Below are positions 32,907 through 40,222 of a DNA stretch of 64,000 nt, piece by piece. Source of the DNA: Aestuariibius insulae (GTDB lineage: Bacteria; Pseudomonadota; Alphaproteobacteria; Rhodobacterales; Rhodobacteraceae). The position numbers were made by a program, and so were the translations under genes. Every line of letters starts with the position of its first letter. Position 1 is the first letter of the stretch. The stretch is taken from NCBI RefSeq assembly GCF_040783535.2, contig NZ_JBFONW020000002.1, forward strand, positions 62,001 to 126,000, written 5' to 3'. The notes under the pieces are model-generated. The model was given only the letters and a program-made list of their open reading frames with translations, was not told the origin of the DNA and did no database searches.

Positions 32907-35243
32907 ATGGACGATCCTTCTTCCGATGAACGTTCGGCGTTCTCGTGGCCGGCAAACGGTCAGGGAAAGTCGAAAGCTGGTGAGGCTGAGGTCCCTGAGC
33001 GCTTGGTCAAGGATCTGCTTTCTTTAAGCGCAGACGAGGTGAGCGAGGTCGATGCCGAGGCGGTGCTGGCGCGTTTGGCCGAGGTCCTTGGCGTTGCAAA
33101 TGACGCTTACCATGGGGATGACGCGCCGGATCTGTCGGATGCGGATTACGACGCACTCAAACAGCTGAACGCCGCATTGGAAGCGCGGTTTGCGTCTTTC
33201 AAGCGGGCTGACAGTCCGAGCGATCTGGTCGGGGCTGCGCCGAAGGAAGGGTTCTCGAAAGTCACCCATGCCGAGCGGATGCTGTCGCTGGGCAACGCCT
33301 TTACTGACGAGGACGTCGCGGATTTCGTCAGCGGGATCGGGCGATATCTGGGAGTGGACGGGCCGATTGCATTCACGGCCGAGCCAAAGATCGATGGCCT
33401 GTCGCTTTCCTTGCGATATGAGAAAGGCGTGCTCGTGCAGGCCGCGACGCGTGGGGATGGCCGCGTTGGTGAGAACGTGACCGCGAATGCGCGCACGATC
33501 GGGGACATCCCGCAAAAGATCGAGGGTGCTCCCGACCTGCTGGAAGTGCGCGGCGAGGTCTATATGAGCCACGCCGATTTCGCCGATCTGAACGCGCGGC
33601 AAGAGGCGGACGGCGGCAAAACCTTCGCCAATCCGCGTAATGCGGCGGCCGGATCGCTGCGGCAGCTGGATGCGGAGATCACGAAGGCGCGCCCTTTGAA
33701 GTTCTTTGCCTATGCCTGGGGAAGCCTGTCGGAACCGTTGGCCAAGACACAAAGCAAGGCGCTCGAGCGGTTCGAAGCGATGGGGTTCGAGGTGAACGCG
33801 CTGACCCGCCGGTGCGAGAGCGTCGAGGAGATGATCGCGCATTACGCGCAGATCGAGGCGAACCGTGCGACGCTGGGCTACGACATCGATGGGGTCGTCT
33901 ACAAGGTGGACGATCTGGACTATCAGCGGCGGCTTGGACTGCGTTCGACCACGCCGCGCTGGGCGATCGCGCATAAATTTCCAGCAGAGCTGGCTTGGAC
34001 GCGACTTGCGGGCATCGACATTCAGGTCGGCCGGACCGGCGCGCTTAGCCCCGTAGCGCGGCTCGATCCGGTGACGGTGGGCGGGGTCGTCGTCTCGAAC
34101 GCGACGCTGCACAACGAGGATTATATCGCGGGTCGCGATGCCAACGGCGCGCCGATCCGCGAAGGTCGCGATATCCGCGTCGGCGACCGGGTGCAGGTCT
34201 ATCGCGCGGGCGATGTCATCCCCAAGATTGCCGATGTGGATCTGAGCCAACGGCCCAAGCAGGCCAGGCCCTACGTCTTCCCGGAGGTTTGCCCCGATTG
34301 TGGATCGGCGGCGGTGCGCGAGGAGGGGGATGCCGTCCGGCGCTGTACCGGCGGGCTGATCTGTCCTGCTCAGGCCGTTGAAAAGCTGAAACATTTCGTT
34401 AGCCGGGGGGCCTTCGATATCGAAGGGCTTGGCTCGAAACAGGTCGAGCAGTTCCATGCCGAGGGCTGGATCGCGGAGCCTGCGGATATCTTCGCATTGC
34501 AGAAGCGGCATGGCGAGGACCTGCTCCAACGCGAGGGGTGGGGGGAGAAATCCGCATCTAACCTGTTTGCGGCGATCGAGGAGCGTCGGAGAATTGCCCT
34601 TGCGCGGCTGATCTTTGCCCTGGGGATCCGGCATGTGGGCGAGGTCGCGGCGTCGGATCTGGCGCGGCATTTCGGAAGTTGGGAGGCGCTGGCCGGGGCG
34701 GCGGATCTGGCCGCGCCTGCGGCGGAGCGATATCTCGCCGCCGATGCGGCCGAACTGGCAGAGCGTGAGGCGGCGGCAAGCGAGGGGCGTCGTGCGGCGG
34801 TCAAGAAGGCGCGCGATGCGGTCTGGGATGCCGGTCCGGTGACGCCCGAGGCGCGCGCGGCCTGGGAGGATCTGGTCGGGATCGACGGGATCGGAGCGAC
34901 GGTCGCGGTCTCGCTCGTGACGACTCTGCAGCAGGCGGCGGAGCGGGCCTCGATCGACCGTCTGGTGCGGTTGCTCACGGTCGAGGCGCCCGATGCGGTG
35001 GCGACGGGTAGCGCGGTGGCCGGCAAGACGGTGGTCTTCACCGGATCGCTGGAGCGGATGACCCGGGCCGAGGCCAAGGCGCGGGCCGAAGCGCTCGGGG
35101 CCAAGGTCTCCGGTTCGGTCTCGGCCAAGACGGATCTGGTCGTGGCCGGTCCGGGGGCGGGATCGAAGGGCCAGAAGGCGGCCGAGCTGGGGATCGAGAC
35201 GCTCGACGAGGATGGCTGGCTGGCCCTGATCGGAGAGGCATGA
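32907..35243 (+). CDS. ligA: NAD-dependent DNA ligase LigA
   Basis: Seals nicks with NAD as cofactor in replication and repair. The protein is 778 aa, about 100 longer than the E. coli enzyme. The first 30 residues or so are a charged extension. Then come the Ia region (SDADYDALKQLN), the adenylation domain with nucleophile Lys in AEPKIDGLSLSLRYE (about 158), the OB fold, a zinc finger (CPDCGSA..RRCTGGLICPAQ, about 471-496), helix-hairpin-helix repeats with an Ala-rich insert of about 60 residues (about 600-665), and a BRCT domain (about 700-778, AGKTVVFTGSLERMTRAEAK). Overlaps recG by 4 bp. Confidence 0.96.
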   Translation: MDDPSSDERSAFSWPANGQGKSKAGEAEVPERLVKDLLSLSADEVSEVDAEAVLARLAEVLGVANDAYHGDDAPDLSDADYDALKQLNAALEARFASFKRADSPSDLVGAAPKEGFSKVTHAERMLSLGNAFTDEDVADFVSGIGRYLGVDGPIAFTAEPKIDGLSLSLRYEKGVLVQAATRGDGRVGENVTANARTIGDIPQKIEGAPDLLEVRGEVYMSHADFADLNARQEADGGKTFANPRNAAAGSLRQLDAEITKARPLKFFAYAWGSLSEPLAKTQSKALERFEAMGFEVNALTRRCESVEEMIAHYAQIEANRATLGYDIDGVVYKVDDLDYQRRLGLRSTTPRWAIAHKFPAELAWTRLAGIDIQVGRTGALSPVARLDPVTVGGVVVSNATLHNEDYIAGRDANGAPIREGRDIRVGDRVQVYRAGDVIPKIADVDLSQRPKQARPYVFPEVCPDCGSAAVREEGDAVRRCTGGLICPAQAVEKLKHFVSRGAFDIEGLGSKQVEQFHAEGWIAEPADIFALQKRHGEDLLQREGWGEKSASNLFAAIEERRRIALARLIFALGIRHVGEVAASDLARHFGSWEALAGAADLAAPAAERYLAADAAELAEREAAASEGRRAAVKKARDAVWDAGPVTPEARAAWEDLVGIDGIGATVAVSLVTTLQQAAERASIDRLVRLLTVEAPDAVATGSAVAGKTVVFTGSLERMTRAEAKARAEALGAKVSGSVSAKTDLVVAGPGAGSKGQKAAELGIETLDEDGWLALIGEA

Positions 35244-37318
35244 GCCGTCCGGAGGTTCTGTTCCCGCTTTTCGCCGATCTAACCTCGCTTGAGGGGGTCG
35301 GAGCGAAGACGGCGGCGGTGATGGCCGCCCTTCGGGTCCAGACGCCGCGCGATCTGTTGATGACGCTGCCACATACGGTCGTGGATCGCAGGCGGCGCGA
35401 GACGGTTCAGGGCGCGCCGCTGCCGAGCGTTTTGACGGTTGAGGTCGAGGTACAGCGGCACCGCCCGCCCAACCGCCGGGGCGGGCCCTACCGCATCGAT
35501 GTAACCGACGCTCAGACGGCGTTTCAGATCCTTTATTTCCGGGGCGGCGATTACCTGACGCAGCTTCTGCCGGTCGGCCAACGGCGGCTTGTGTCGGGCA
35601 AGGTGGAGCTGTTCGACGGGTTGGCGCAGATGGTCCATCCTGATCACGCGGTTCCGCTGGAGGAGGCGGAAACGCTTCCTCTGTTCGAGCCGGTTTATCC
35701 GCTGGTCGCCGGGGTGACGCAGAAGGGGATGGCGAAGGCGGTGAGCTCTGCCCTGGCGCGGGCGCCGGAGCTGGCGGAGTGGATCGATCCGGCTTTGAGG
35801 GTGCGGGAGGGTTGGCCGGGATGGCGGGCGGCGCTGGAGGCTGCCCATCATCCGGAGGGCATCGCCGGTCTGGCGGATCCGGCGCGGCAGCGGCTGGCCT
35901 ATGACGAGATCTTTGCCCATCAGGTGACGCTTGCCTTGGCGCGGGCTCGGGACCGGGCCTTGCCGGGACGAGCAAGCGCCGGGGATGGGCGGCTCAGGGC
36001 GAAGATCCTTGGCTCCTTGCCGTATGAACCGACGGGGGCGCAAATGCGCTCGATCGAGGAGGTCGTGGGGGATCTGGCGCGTCCGGTGCGGATGAACCGG
36101 TTGCTGCAGGGCGATGTCGGCTCGGGTAAGACGCTAGTCGCCTTCTGCGCGCTGCTGGCCGCCGTGGAGGCGGGCGGGCAGGGCGTGATGATGGCGCCGA
36201 CAGAGATCCTCGCGCGGCAACATCTGGAGGGGCTCCAACCCCTGGCCGAGGCGGCGGGCGTGGTGCTTGAGATCCTGACCGGCCGCGACAAGGGGACGGA
36301 GCGACGAGCCAAGCTGGAGGCGCTGGCGGGCGGGCAGATCCAGATCCTTGTCGGTACCCATGCGGTGTTCCAGCGGGATGTGGGCTTTGCCGATCTGCGG
36401 CTTGCGGTCGTGGACGAGCAGCACCGGTTCGGGGTTCGCCAACGGCTGGAGCTGGGCGCGAAAGGCGAAGCGGTCGACGTGCTGGTGATGACGGCGACGC
36501 CCATTCCGCGCAGTCTGGAGCTAGCGCAATACGGCGATATGGAGGTGTCGGTTCTCGACGAGAAGCCGCCGGGGCGCAGGCCGGTGACGACAGCTTTGGT
36601 GGCGACAGCGAAGATGGATCAGGTGATCGAGCGGCTGCGCGCGGCGGTGGCCGAGGGGCGGCAGGCCTACTGGGTCTGCCCCTTGGTCGAGGAAAGCGAG
36701 ACGCTCGACATGACCGCCGCCGAGGAGCGGTTCAAGGCGCTGCGTGCGGCCCTTGGTGAAGGCGTCGTCGGGTTGGTGCACGGGCAGATGCCGCCTGCCG
36801 AGAAGGATGCGGCCATGGCGCGGTTCGTCGCCGGTCAGACCAGCGTGCTGGTCGCGACGACGGTGATCGAGGTCGGGGTGAACGTGCCGAATGCGTCGAT
36901 CATGGTGATCGAGCGGGCGGAGAGTTTTGGACTTGCGCAACTGCACCAGCTTCGGGGTCGTGTGGGGCGCGGGGCGGCGGCGTCGACCTGTCTGCTGATG
37001 TATCAGGCGCCGCTGAGCGAAAGCGGCGAGCGGCGGCTTCAGATATTGCGCGAGACCGAAGACGGGTTTCGGATCTCGGAGGAGGATCTTGCAATGCGGG
37101 GGGCGGGCGATGTCATCGGAACCGCGCAATCGGGGCTGCCGCGCTTCCGGATCGCCGATCTGGAGCGGCAGGCGGGGCTGATGGCGACGGCGCGGTCTGA
37201 TGCGCGCGCGCTGCTGGTAGGCGATCCCGATCTGACGGGAGAGCGGGGGCAAGCGGTGCGGGTTCTGTTGTGGTTGATGGAGCAGGATAAGGCAATTCGT
37301 TTGATATCAGTTGGTTAG
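35240..37318 (+). CDS. recG: ATP-dependent DNA helicase RecG
   Basis: Reverses and rescues stalled replication forks. The protein has 692 aa. An N-terminal wedge/OB domain (about 1-160) includes LEGVGAKTAAVMAALRVQTPRDLL. The helicase core follows: Walker A GDVGSGKT (about 292-299), MAPTEILARQHL, the DEQH box VVDEQHRFGVRQR, TATPIPRSL, VATTVIEVGVNVPNA and QLRGRVGRG. Its ATG overlaps the ligA TGA. The C-terminal motif region DLAMRGAGDVIGTAQSG is intact. Confidence 0.96.
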   Translation: MSRPEVLFPLFADLTSLEGVGAKTAAVMAALRVQTPRDLLMTLPHTVVDRRRRETVQGAPLPSVLTVEVEVQRHRPPNRRGGPYRIDVTDAQTAFQILYFRGGDYLTQLLPVGQRRLVSGKVELFDGLAQMVHPDHAVPLEEAETLPLFEPVYPLVAGVTQKGMAKAVSSALARAPELAEWIDPALRVREGWPGWRAALEAAHHPEGIAGLADPARQRLAYDEIFAHQVTLALARARDRALPGRASAGDGRLRAKILGSLPYEPTGAQMRSIEEVVGDLARPVRMNRLLQGDVGSGKTLVAFCALLAAVEAGGQGVMMAPTEILARQHLEGLQPLAEAAGVVLEILTGRDKGTERRAKLEALAGGQIQILVGTHAVFQRDVGFADLRLAVVDEQHRFGVRQRLELGAKGEAVDVLVMTATPIPRSLELAQYGDMEVSVLDEKPPGRRPVTTALVATAKMDQVIERLRAAVAEGRQAYWVCPLVEESETLDMTAAEERFKALRAALGEGVVGLVHGQMPPAEKDAAMARFVAGQTSVLVATTVIEVGVNVPNASIMVIERAESFGLAQLHQLRGRVGRGAAASTCLLMYQAPLSESGERRLQILRETEDGFRISEEDLAMRGAGDVIGTAQSGLPRFRIADLERQAGLMATARSDARALLVGDPDLTGERGQAVRVLLWLMEQDKAIRLISVG

Positions 37319-37345
37319 GGTTGAAAACCTGTTTTGTTCTCAGAT

Positions 37346-37360
37346 GTTCTTAAAAAGTTC
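37346..37360 (+). promoter_or_regulatory. SOS (LexA) box upstream of a 40-aa membrane protein gene
   Basis: GTTCTTAAAAAGTTC is an exact match to the alphaproteobacterial LexA consensus GTTC-N7-GTTC. Further half-sites crowd around it: GTTC at 37336 and 37372, GAAC at 37367 and 37384. The cluster (37336-37387) lies 31-82 bp before the ATG of the small gene, a normal position for repression. Binding is inferred from the consensus. Confidence 0.65.
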
Positions 37361-37417
37361 TTTACAGAACTGTTCATAAATGAGAACAAAAGGTCAACGA
37401 AACGAAGGAGACAGCCA

Positions 37418-37540
37418 ATGGCCGACGATATCAAAAGCGCCCTGATCCGCTCTCGCGAGACGATCATCGGGGATGCAATCGGAGCTGTGTCTCTCGTTGT
37501 GATGCTGTTTGTCGGGCTCTCTCTGCCTGGTCTGTTCTGA
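37418..37540 (+). CDS. 40-aa membrane protein, probably SOS-controlled
   Basis: Starts at an ATG with an excellent ribosome site (AAGGAG, 7 bp upstream). The 40-residue product begins MADDIKSALIRSRETIIGDA and then has one hydrophobic segment (about 20-40, IGAVSLVVMLFVGLSLPGLF) reaching the C-terminus, so it is a tail-anchored inner-membrane peptide with a charged cytoplasmic head. The LexA-type box upstream suggests induction by DNA damage. Caulobacter SidA, a 29-aa inner-membrane division inhibitor, is also LexA-controlled, so an analogous role is possible, but I see no sequence relation and do not claim one. Confidence 0.75.
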   Translation: MADDIKSALIRSRETIIGDAIGAVSLVVMLFVGLSLPGLF

Positions 37541-37717
37541 GGAGACCTGAGAGAGACCGACCTGCCTGCGGTCCGTGCCGATCTGCCCCTCGCATCCCTG
37601 TCCCAACCTTTGATGCGAGAATGGAGGGTTTCCTGCCTGTTTCACCTCCCTGCCTGACGGGTTTTTGCCTGCCCCTCCGGCCAAAGCGATCGGGTCCCAC
37701 ACGGACACGCTTTTCCT

Positions 37718-37752
37718 CCGCCGCCTTCCTATCGGAAGTGCGGCGGTTTTTT
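37718..37752 (+). terminator. rho-independent terminator
   Basis: CCGCCGCCTTCC-TATC-GGAAGTGCGGCGG forms a 12-bp stem with one mismatch, followed by six T (37747-37752). It would end transcription coming from the small SOS-box gene or from recG. Confidence 0.8.
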
Positions 37753-37763
37753 CATGAGGTGGC

Positions 37764-37837
37764 AGGATTTTCTAGAAAATCCTGAAGGGCAAAGTCTTCT
37801 GGAAGACTTTGAAGACAAGAATTTTCTAGAAAATTCT
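37764..37837. repeat. three 20-bp palindromes on a 27-bp period
   Basis: Perfect palindromes at 37764-37783 (AGGATTTTCTAGAAAATCCT), 37791-37810 (AAAGTCTTCTGGAAGACTTT, perfect except for the two central bases) and 37818-37837 (AGAATTTTCTAGAAAATTCT). Centres are exactly 27 bp apart and the 7-bp spacers are alike (GAAGGGC, GAAGACA). They lie 19 bp after the NifU-like gene's stop on the minus strand. Confidence 0.85.
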
Positions 37838-37855
37838 TTCTCTCGGAAGCGTTGG

Positions 37856-38302
37856 TCAGGTGCGGGCCTTGGCTGCCTCCAAGGCGTCGAGGGTTGCATC
37901 GAAGGCGAGCATGATCGAGGCGTGGCGGTTCTTGTAGTCCTTGGCCGGTTGCAGGACTTCAAGTCCGTCGAAAGGTGCGGCTGGGACCGGTCCATCCTCC
38001 TTGAGCATCGCGTGAAGGGCGTCTCGGCCTCGCCGGATCTCCTCTTCGGTCAGGCCGATGATGCCGGATCCGACGACGGAGGCGGCCGCCTGGCCCAGAG
38101 CGCAGGCTTTGACGTCTTGAGCGTAGTCGACGATTGCGCCGTTCTCGATCCGAAGATCGACCGTCACGGTCGAGCCACATAGCGGCGAGCGACGTTTGGC
38201 CGTGGCCGTGGGATGTTCGAGCCGTGTCGTGCGCGGCATATCCGCCGCGAGTGCGAGGATCCGGCTGGAATAGAGTTTCATCAGATCGGCATCGGTGGTC
38301 AT
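37856..38302 (-). CDS. NifU/IscU-like iron-sulfur scaffold homolog with incomplete ligands
   Basis: A 148-aa protein of the NifU_N fold. The first two cysteine sites are present, SPLCGSTVTVDL (about 42) and VKACALGQAAASVV (about 67). The third, normally Cys after YPxRHxC, reads KDYKNRHASIML, with Ala in its place, and the usual Asp after Cys-Gly is Ser. IscU/SufU use these residues to hold a [2Fe-2S] cluster, so cluster binding may differ or be lost. It is divergent from hisI with 68 bp between. From memory, similar two-cysteine homologs are common in alphaproteobacteria. Confidence 0.85.
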   Translation of the reverse strand: MTTDADLMKLYSSRILALAADMPRTTRLEHPTATAKRRSPLCGSTVTVDLRIENGAIVDYAQDVKACALGQAAASVVGSGIIGLTEEEIRRGRDALHAMLKEDGPVPAAPFDGLEVLQPAKDYKNRHASIMLAFDATLDALEAAKART

Positions 38303-38370
38303 GGGCTGGCCTCTGCTCTGCTTCGTCTCTAGATAGGCGCTCGGATCTCCGCTGCCAAAGGAAAATCGCC

Positions 38371-38760
38371 ATGACCTTCGATCCTGCGACCTTGCGCTAC
38401 AATGATCAGGGTCTTGTTCCCGTCATCGCCCAGGAGAGTTCGAGCGGCGAGGTGCTGATGCTGGCCTGGATGAATGCAGAGGCCGTGGCGCGCACATTGG
38501 ACAGCGGGCGGGTCACCTATTGGTCTCGGTCGCGGCAGGCCTTCTGGATCAAAGGAGAGACCTCGGGGAATGTGCAGGAATTGGTCGAGATGCGGATCGA
38601 TTGCGATCGGGACTGTCTTCTGGCGGTCGTCCGGCAGACCGGACCGGCCTGCCATACCGGCGCGCGGACCTGTTTCTTCACCGAGGTGCGCAATGGAAAA
38701 GAGATCGCGGCCCCGGATCCCGCAGTGTCGTCATTCGGCGCGGCTGGCGGCGATGCCTGA
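38371..38760 (+). CDS. hisI: phosphoribosyl-AMP cyclohydrolase
   Basis: Opens the adenine ring of PR-AMP, third step of histidine synthesis. The ATG at 38371 (AAAGGAAA upstream) gives 129 aa starting MTFDPATLRYND. Motifs: VLMLAWMNAEAV, TYWSRSRQAFWIKGETSG, and the metal-binding RIDCDRDCLLAVV and GPACHTGARTCFF. This is the single-domain form without HisE. Its last 30 bp overlap the convergent gluQ gene. Confidence 0.95.
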   Translation: MTFDPATLRYNDQGLVPVIAQESSSGEVLMLAWMNAEAVARTLDSGRVTYWSRSRQAFWIKGETSGNVQELVEMRIDCDRDCLLAVVRQTGPACHTGARTCFFTEVRNGKEIAAPDPAVSSFGAAGGDA

Positions 38761-39603
38761 CGGCAGATCCAGCATGTTACGAATCTCTCCCGGTGTTGCG
38801 CCAGCCTCACGATAGGCGGCGATGGCGCGGGCATCGTCGCGTTTGGCGAGGCGCTTGCCGGTCTCGTCGCGGATCAGGCGATGATGGTGATAAATGGGTG
38901 CGGGCAGGTTAAGAAGGGTCTGCAGAACGCGCTGGACGGGTGTCGCCTCGAAAAGGTCCATGCCGCGGATCACATGGGTGATCTCTTGCGCCGCATCGTC
39001 GACCACGACGCTCAGATGGTAGGCTGCCGTTTTGATGTCGCGTCGGTAGAGGACGACGTCACCGATATCGGCGCGCATGCTGTCGCGGCTCCATTCATGG
39101 GCTCCGGTCTTGATCGGACCGACTTCGCTGAAGGATGGCGGGCCTGTCAGATCGAGAGCTTTCGCCAGATCGAGCCGCAGGGCATCGGAGGTGCTGCGGC
39201 TGGAGATCGGCCGGTGACGGCAGGTTCCGGGATAGACATGCGCATCCGGCGGCAGATGGGTGACGCCTTCCTGGGGGGCCGAAAGTGCTGCGTTGATATC
39301 TGCCCGGGTACAGGAGCAGGGATAGACAAGATCCAGTTCAATCAGACGGTTGAGTGCGGCCTCGTAGATCGCGAGGCGCTCGGATTGGCGCCAGACCGGG
39401 CTTGGCCATGGGAGGCCGAGCCAGTGCAGGTCGTCCTGGATTGCCTCTTCGAATTCGAGCTTGCTCCGGGCGCGGTCCGTATCCTCGATCCGCAGGAGGA
39501 ACTCTCCACGGGCGGCGCGAGCGATCTCAAATGCTGTAATGGCCGAGAAGGCGTGACCGAGATGAAGGGGACCGGTCGGGGACGGCGCAAAGCGGGTTCT
39601 CAC
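38731..39603 (-). CDS. gluQ: glutamyl-Q tRNA(Asp) synthetase
   Basis: A 290-aa truncated glutamyl-tRNA synthetase without the anticodon-binding domain; it attaches glutamate to queuosine-34 of tRNA-Asp. The N-terminus RTRFAPSPTGPLHLGHAFSA has the class I HIGH motif as HLGH, and the KMSKS equivalent reads GKRLAKRDDA (about 250). A zinc-site-like set (CSC near 97-99, then H and C in YPGTCRH) is present. It overlaps the upstream methyltransferase gene by 4 bp and belongs to the trmFO operon. Confidence 0.92.
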   Translation of the reverse strand: MRTRFAPSPTGPLHLGHAFSAITAFEIARAARGEFLLRIEDTDRARSKLEFEEAIQDDLHWLGLPWPSPVWRQSERLAIYEAALNRLIELDLVYPCSCTRADINAALSAPQEGVTHLPPDAHVYPGTCRHRPISSRSTSDALRLDLAKALDLTGPPSFSEVGPIKTGAHEWSRDSMRADIGDVVLYRRDIKTAAYHLSVVVDDAAQEITHVIRGMDLFEATPVQRVLQTLLNLPAPIYHHHRLIRDETGKRLAKRDDARAIAAYREAGATPGEIRNMLDLPSGIAASRAE

Positions 39604-40202
39604 GCCTTTTCAAGGACGTAGACCATCGACTTGAGGTCGATGGCGGGGAGGTGGTCGCCGTGCTCGCGAAAGAGGAGACGGGCCGCGCCGCAATCGATCC
39701 AGTCGTTCAGCGCGCCGGTATAGGAGGGATCGGCGAGCGTGTGATCGTTGTAGCTGAGGCCGAGATGGCCGCCTTTTGGCAGGGCTTGCAGCAGCGCGCC
39801 CAAGGTTTCGGGCGGGGCGGCTCCGGTGCTGACGACGCCGGTTGCGCTGATTGCGCTGTAGCCGGTCGGCGGACCGGCTTCGGGGGTAAGGGCTGTCAGA
39901 TCCCGGTAGATCCCTTTCTCGCGGGCTTTGGCGAGCATCTCCTGGGAGATGTCGGCGCCATCGACGGTGGTGAAACCGGAGGCGTGGAGGGCCAGACCCG
40001 AGAGGCCGGTGCCGCAGCCGAAATCGAGGAGAGGCGCATCCTTGTCGGCAAAACCCGCCAGTGCCTCGGCCACCCGGGACGGGGTGGCATAGCCGGCACC
40101 GTCCAGTTCGATGTCGTAGCTTTCGGCCCAGTCGGCGTAGATCCGGCGCCGCTCCTCTTCGGTTTGCGCGGCATAGATGCGGTCGAGATAGCTGTTTGCC
40201 AT
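39600..40202 (-). CDS. class I SAM-dependent methyltransferase
   Basis: A 200-aa Rossmann-fold methyltransferase. Motif I is LLDFGCGTGLSGLAL (about 58-72), followed by VDGADISQEMLAKAREKG (motif II, about 79-96) and later GGHLGLSYND. The substrate cannot be told; small-molecule methylation is typical of this short type. It lies between trmFO (20 bp upstream) and gluQ (4-bp overlap), so a link to tRNA metabolism is possible but unproven. Confidence 0.85.
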   Translation of the reverse strand: MANSYLDRIYAAQTEEERRRIYADWAESYDIELDGAGYATPSRVAEALAGFADKDAPLLDFGCGTGLSGLALHASGFTTVDGADISQEMLAKAREKGIYRDLTALTPEAGPPTGYSAISATGVVSTGAAPPETLGALLQALPKGGHLGLSYNDHTLADPSYTGALNDWIDCGAARLLFREHGDHLPAIDLKSMVYVLEKA

Positions 40203-40222
40203 AGGGCAAGGTTAACGCGGTT

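Larger units (their letters stand above)
37541..37855. other. 315-bp gap with a terminator and three palindromes
   Basis: Between the small SOS-box gene and the 3' end of the NifU-like gene. The first 175 bp (C- and T-rich, many CCTGCCT-like words) show nothing I recognise. A terminator (37718-37752) and three spaced palindromes (37764-37837), listed separately, fill the rest. Confidence 0.6.

Noticed and set aside
33024..35975. A 983-codon open frame antisense to ligA-recG, and other long antisense frames (for example 25798-27462)
   Set aside because: High-GC codon bias opens the opposite frame. The products are Arg/Pro/His-rich without motifs, while the sense genes are well-conserved ligA, recG, fabZ, lpxA and lpxI.
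37764..37837. Possible CRISPR array
   Set aside because: The units are palindromes with only 7-bp spacers and different sequences; there are no cas genes.
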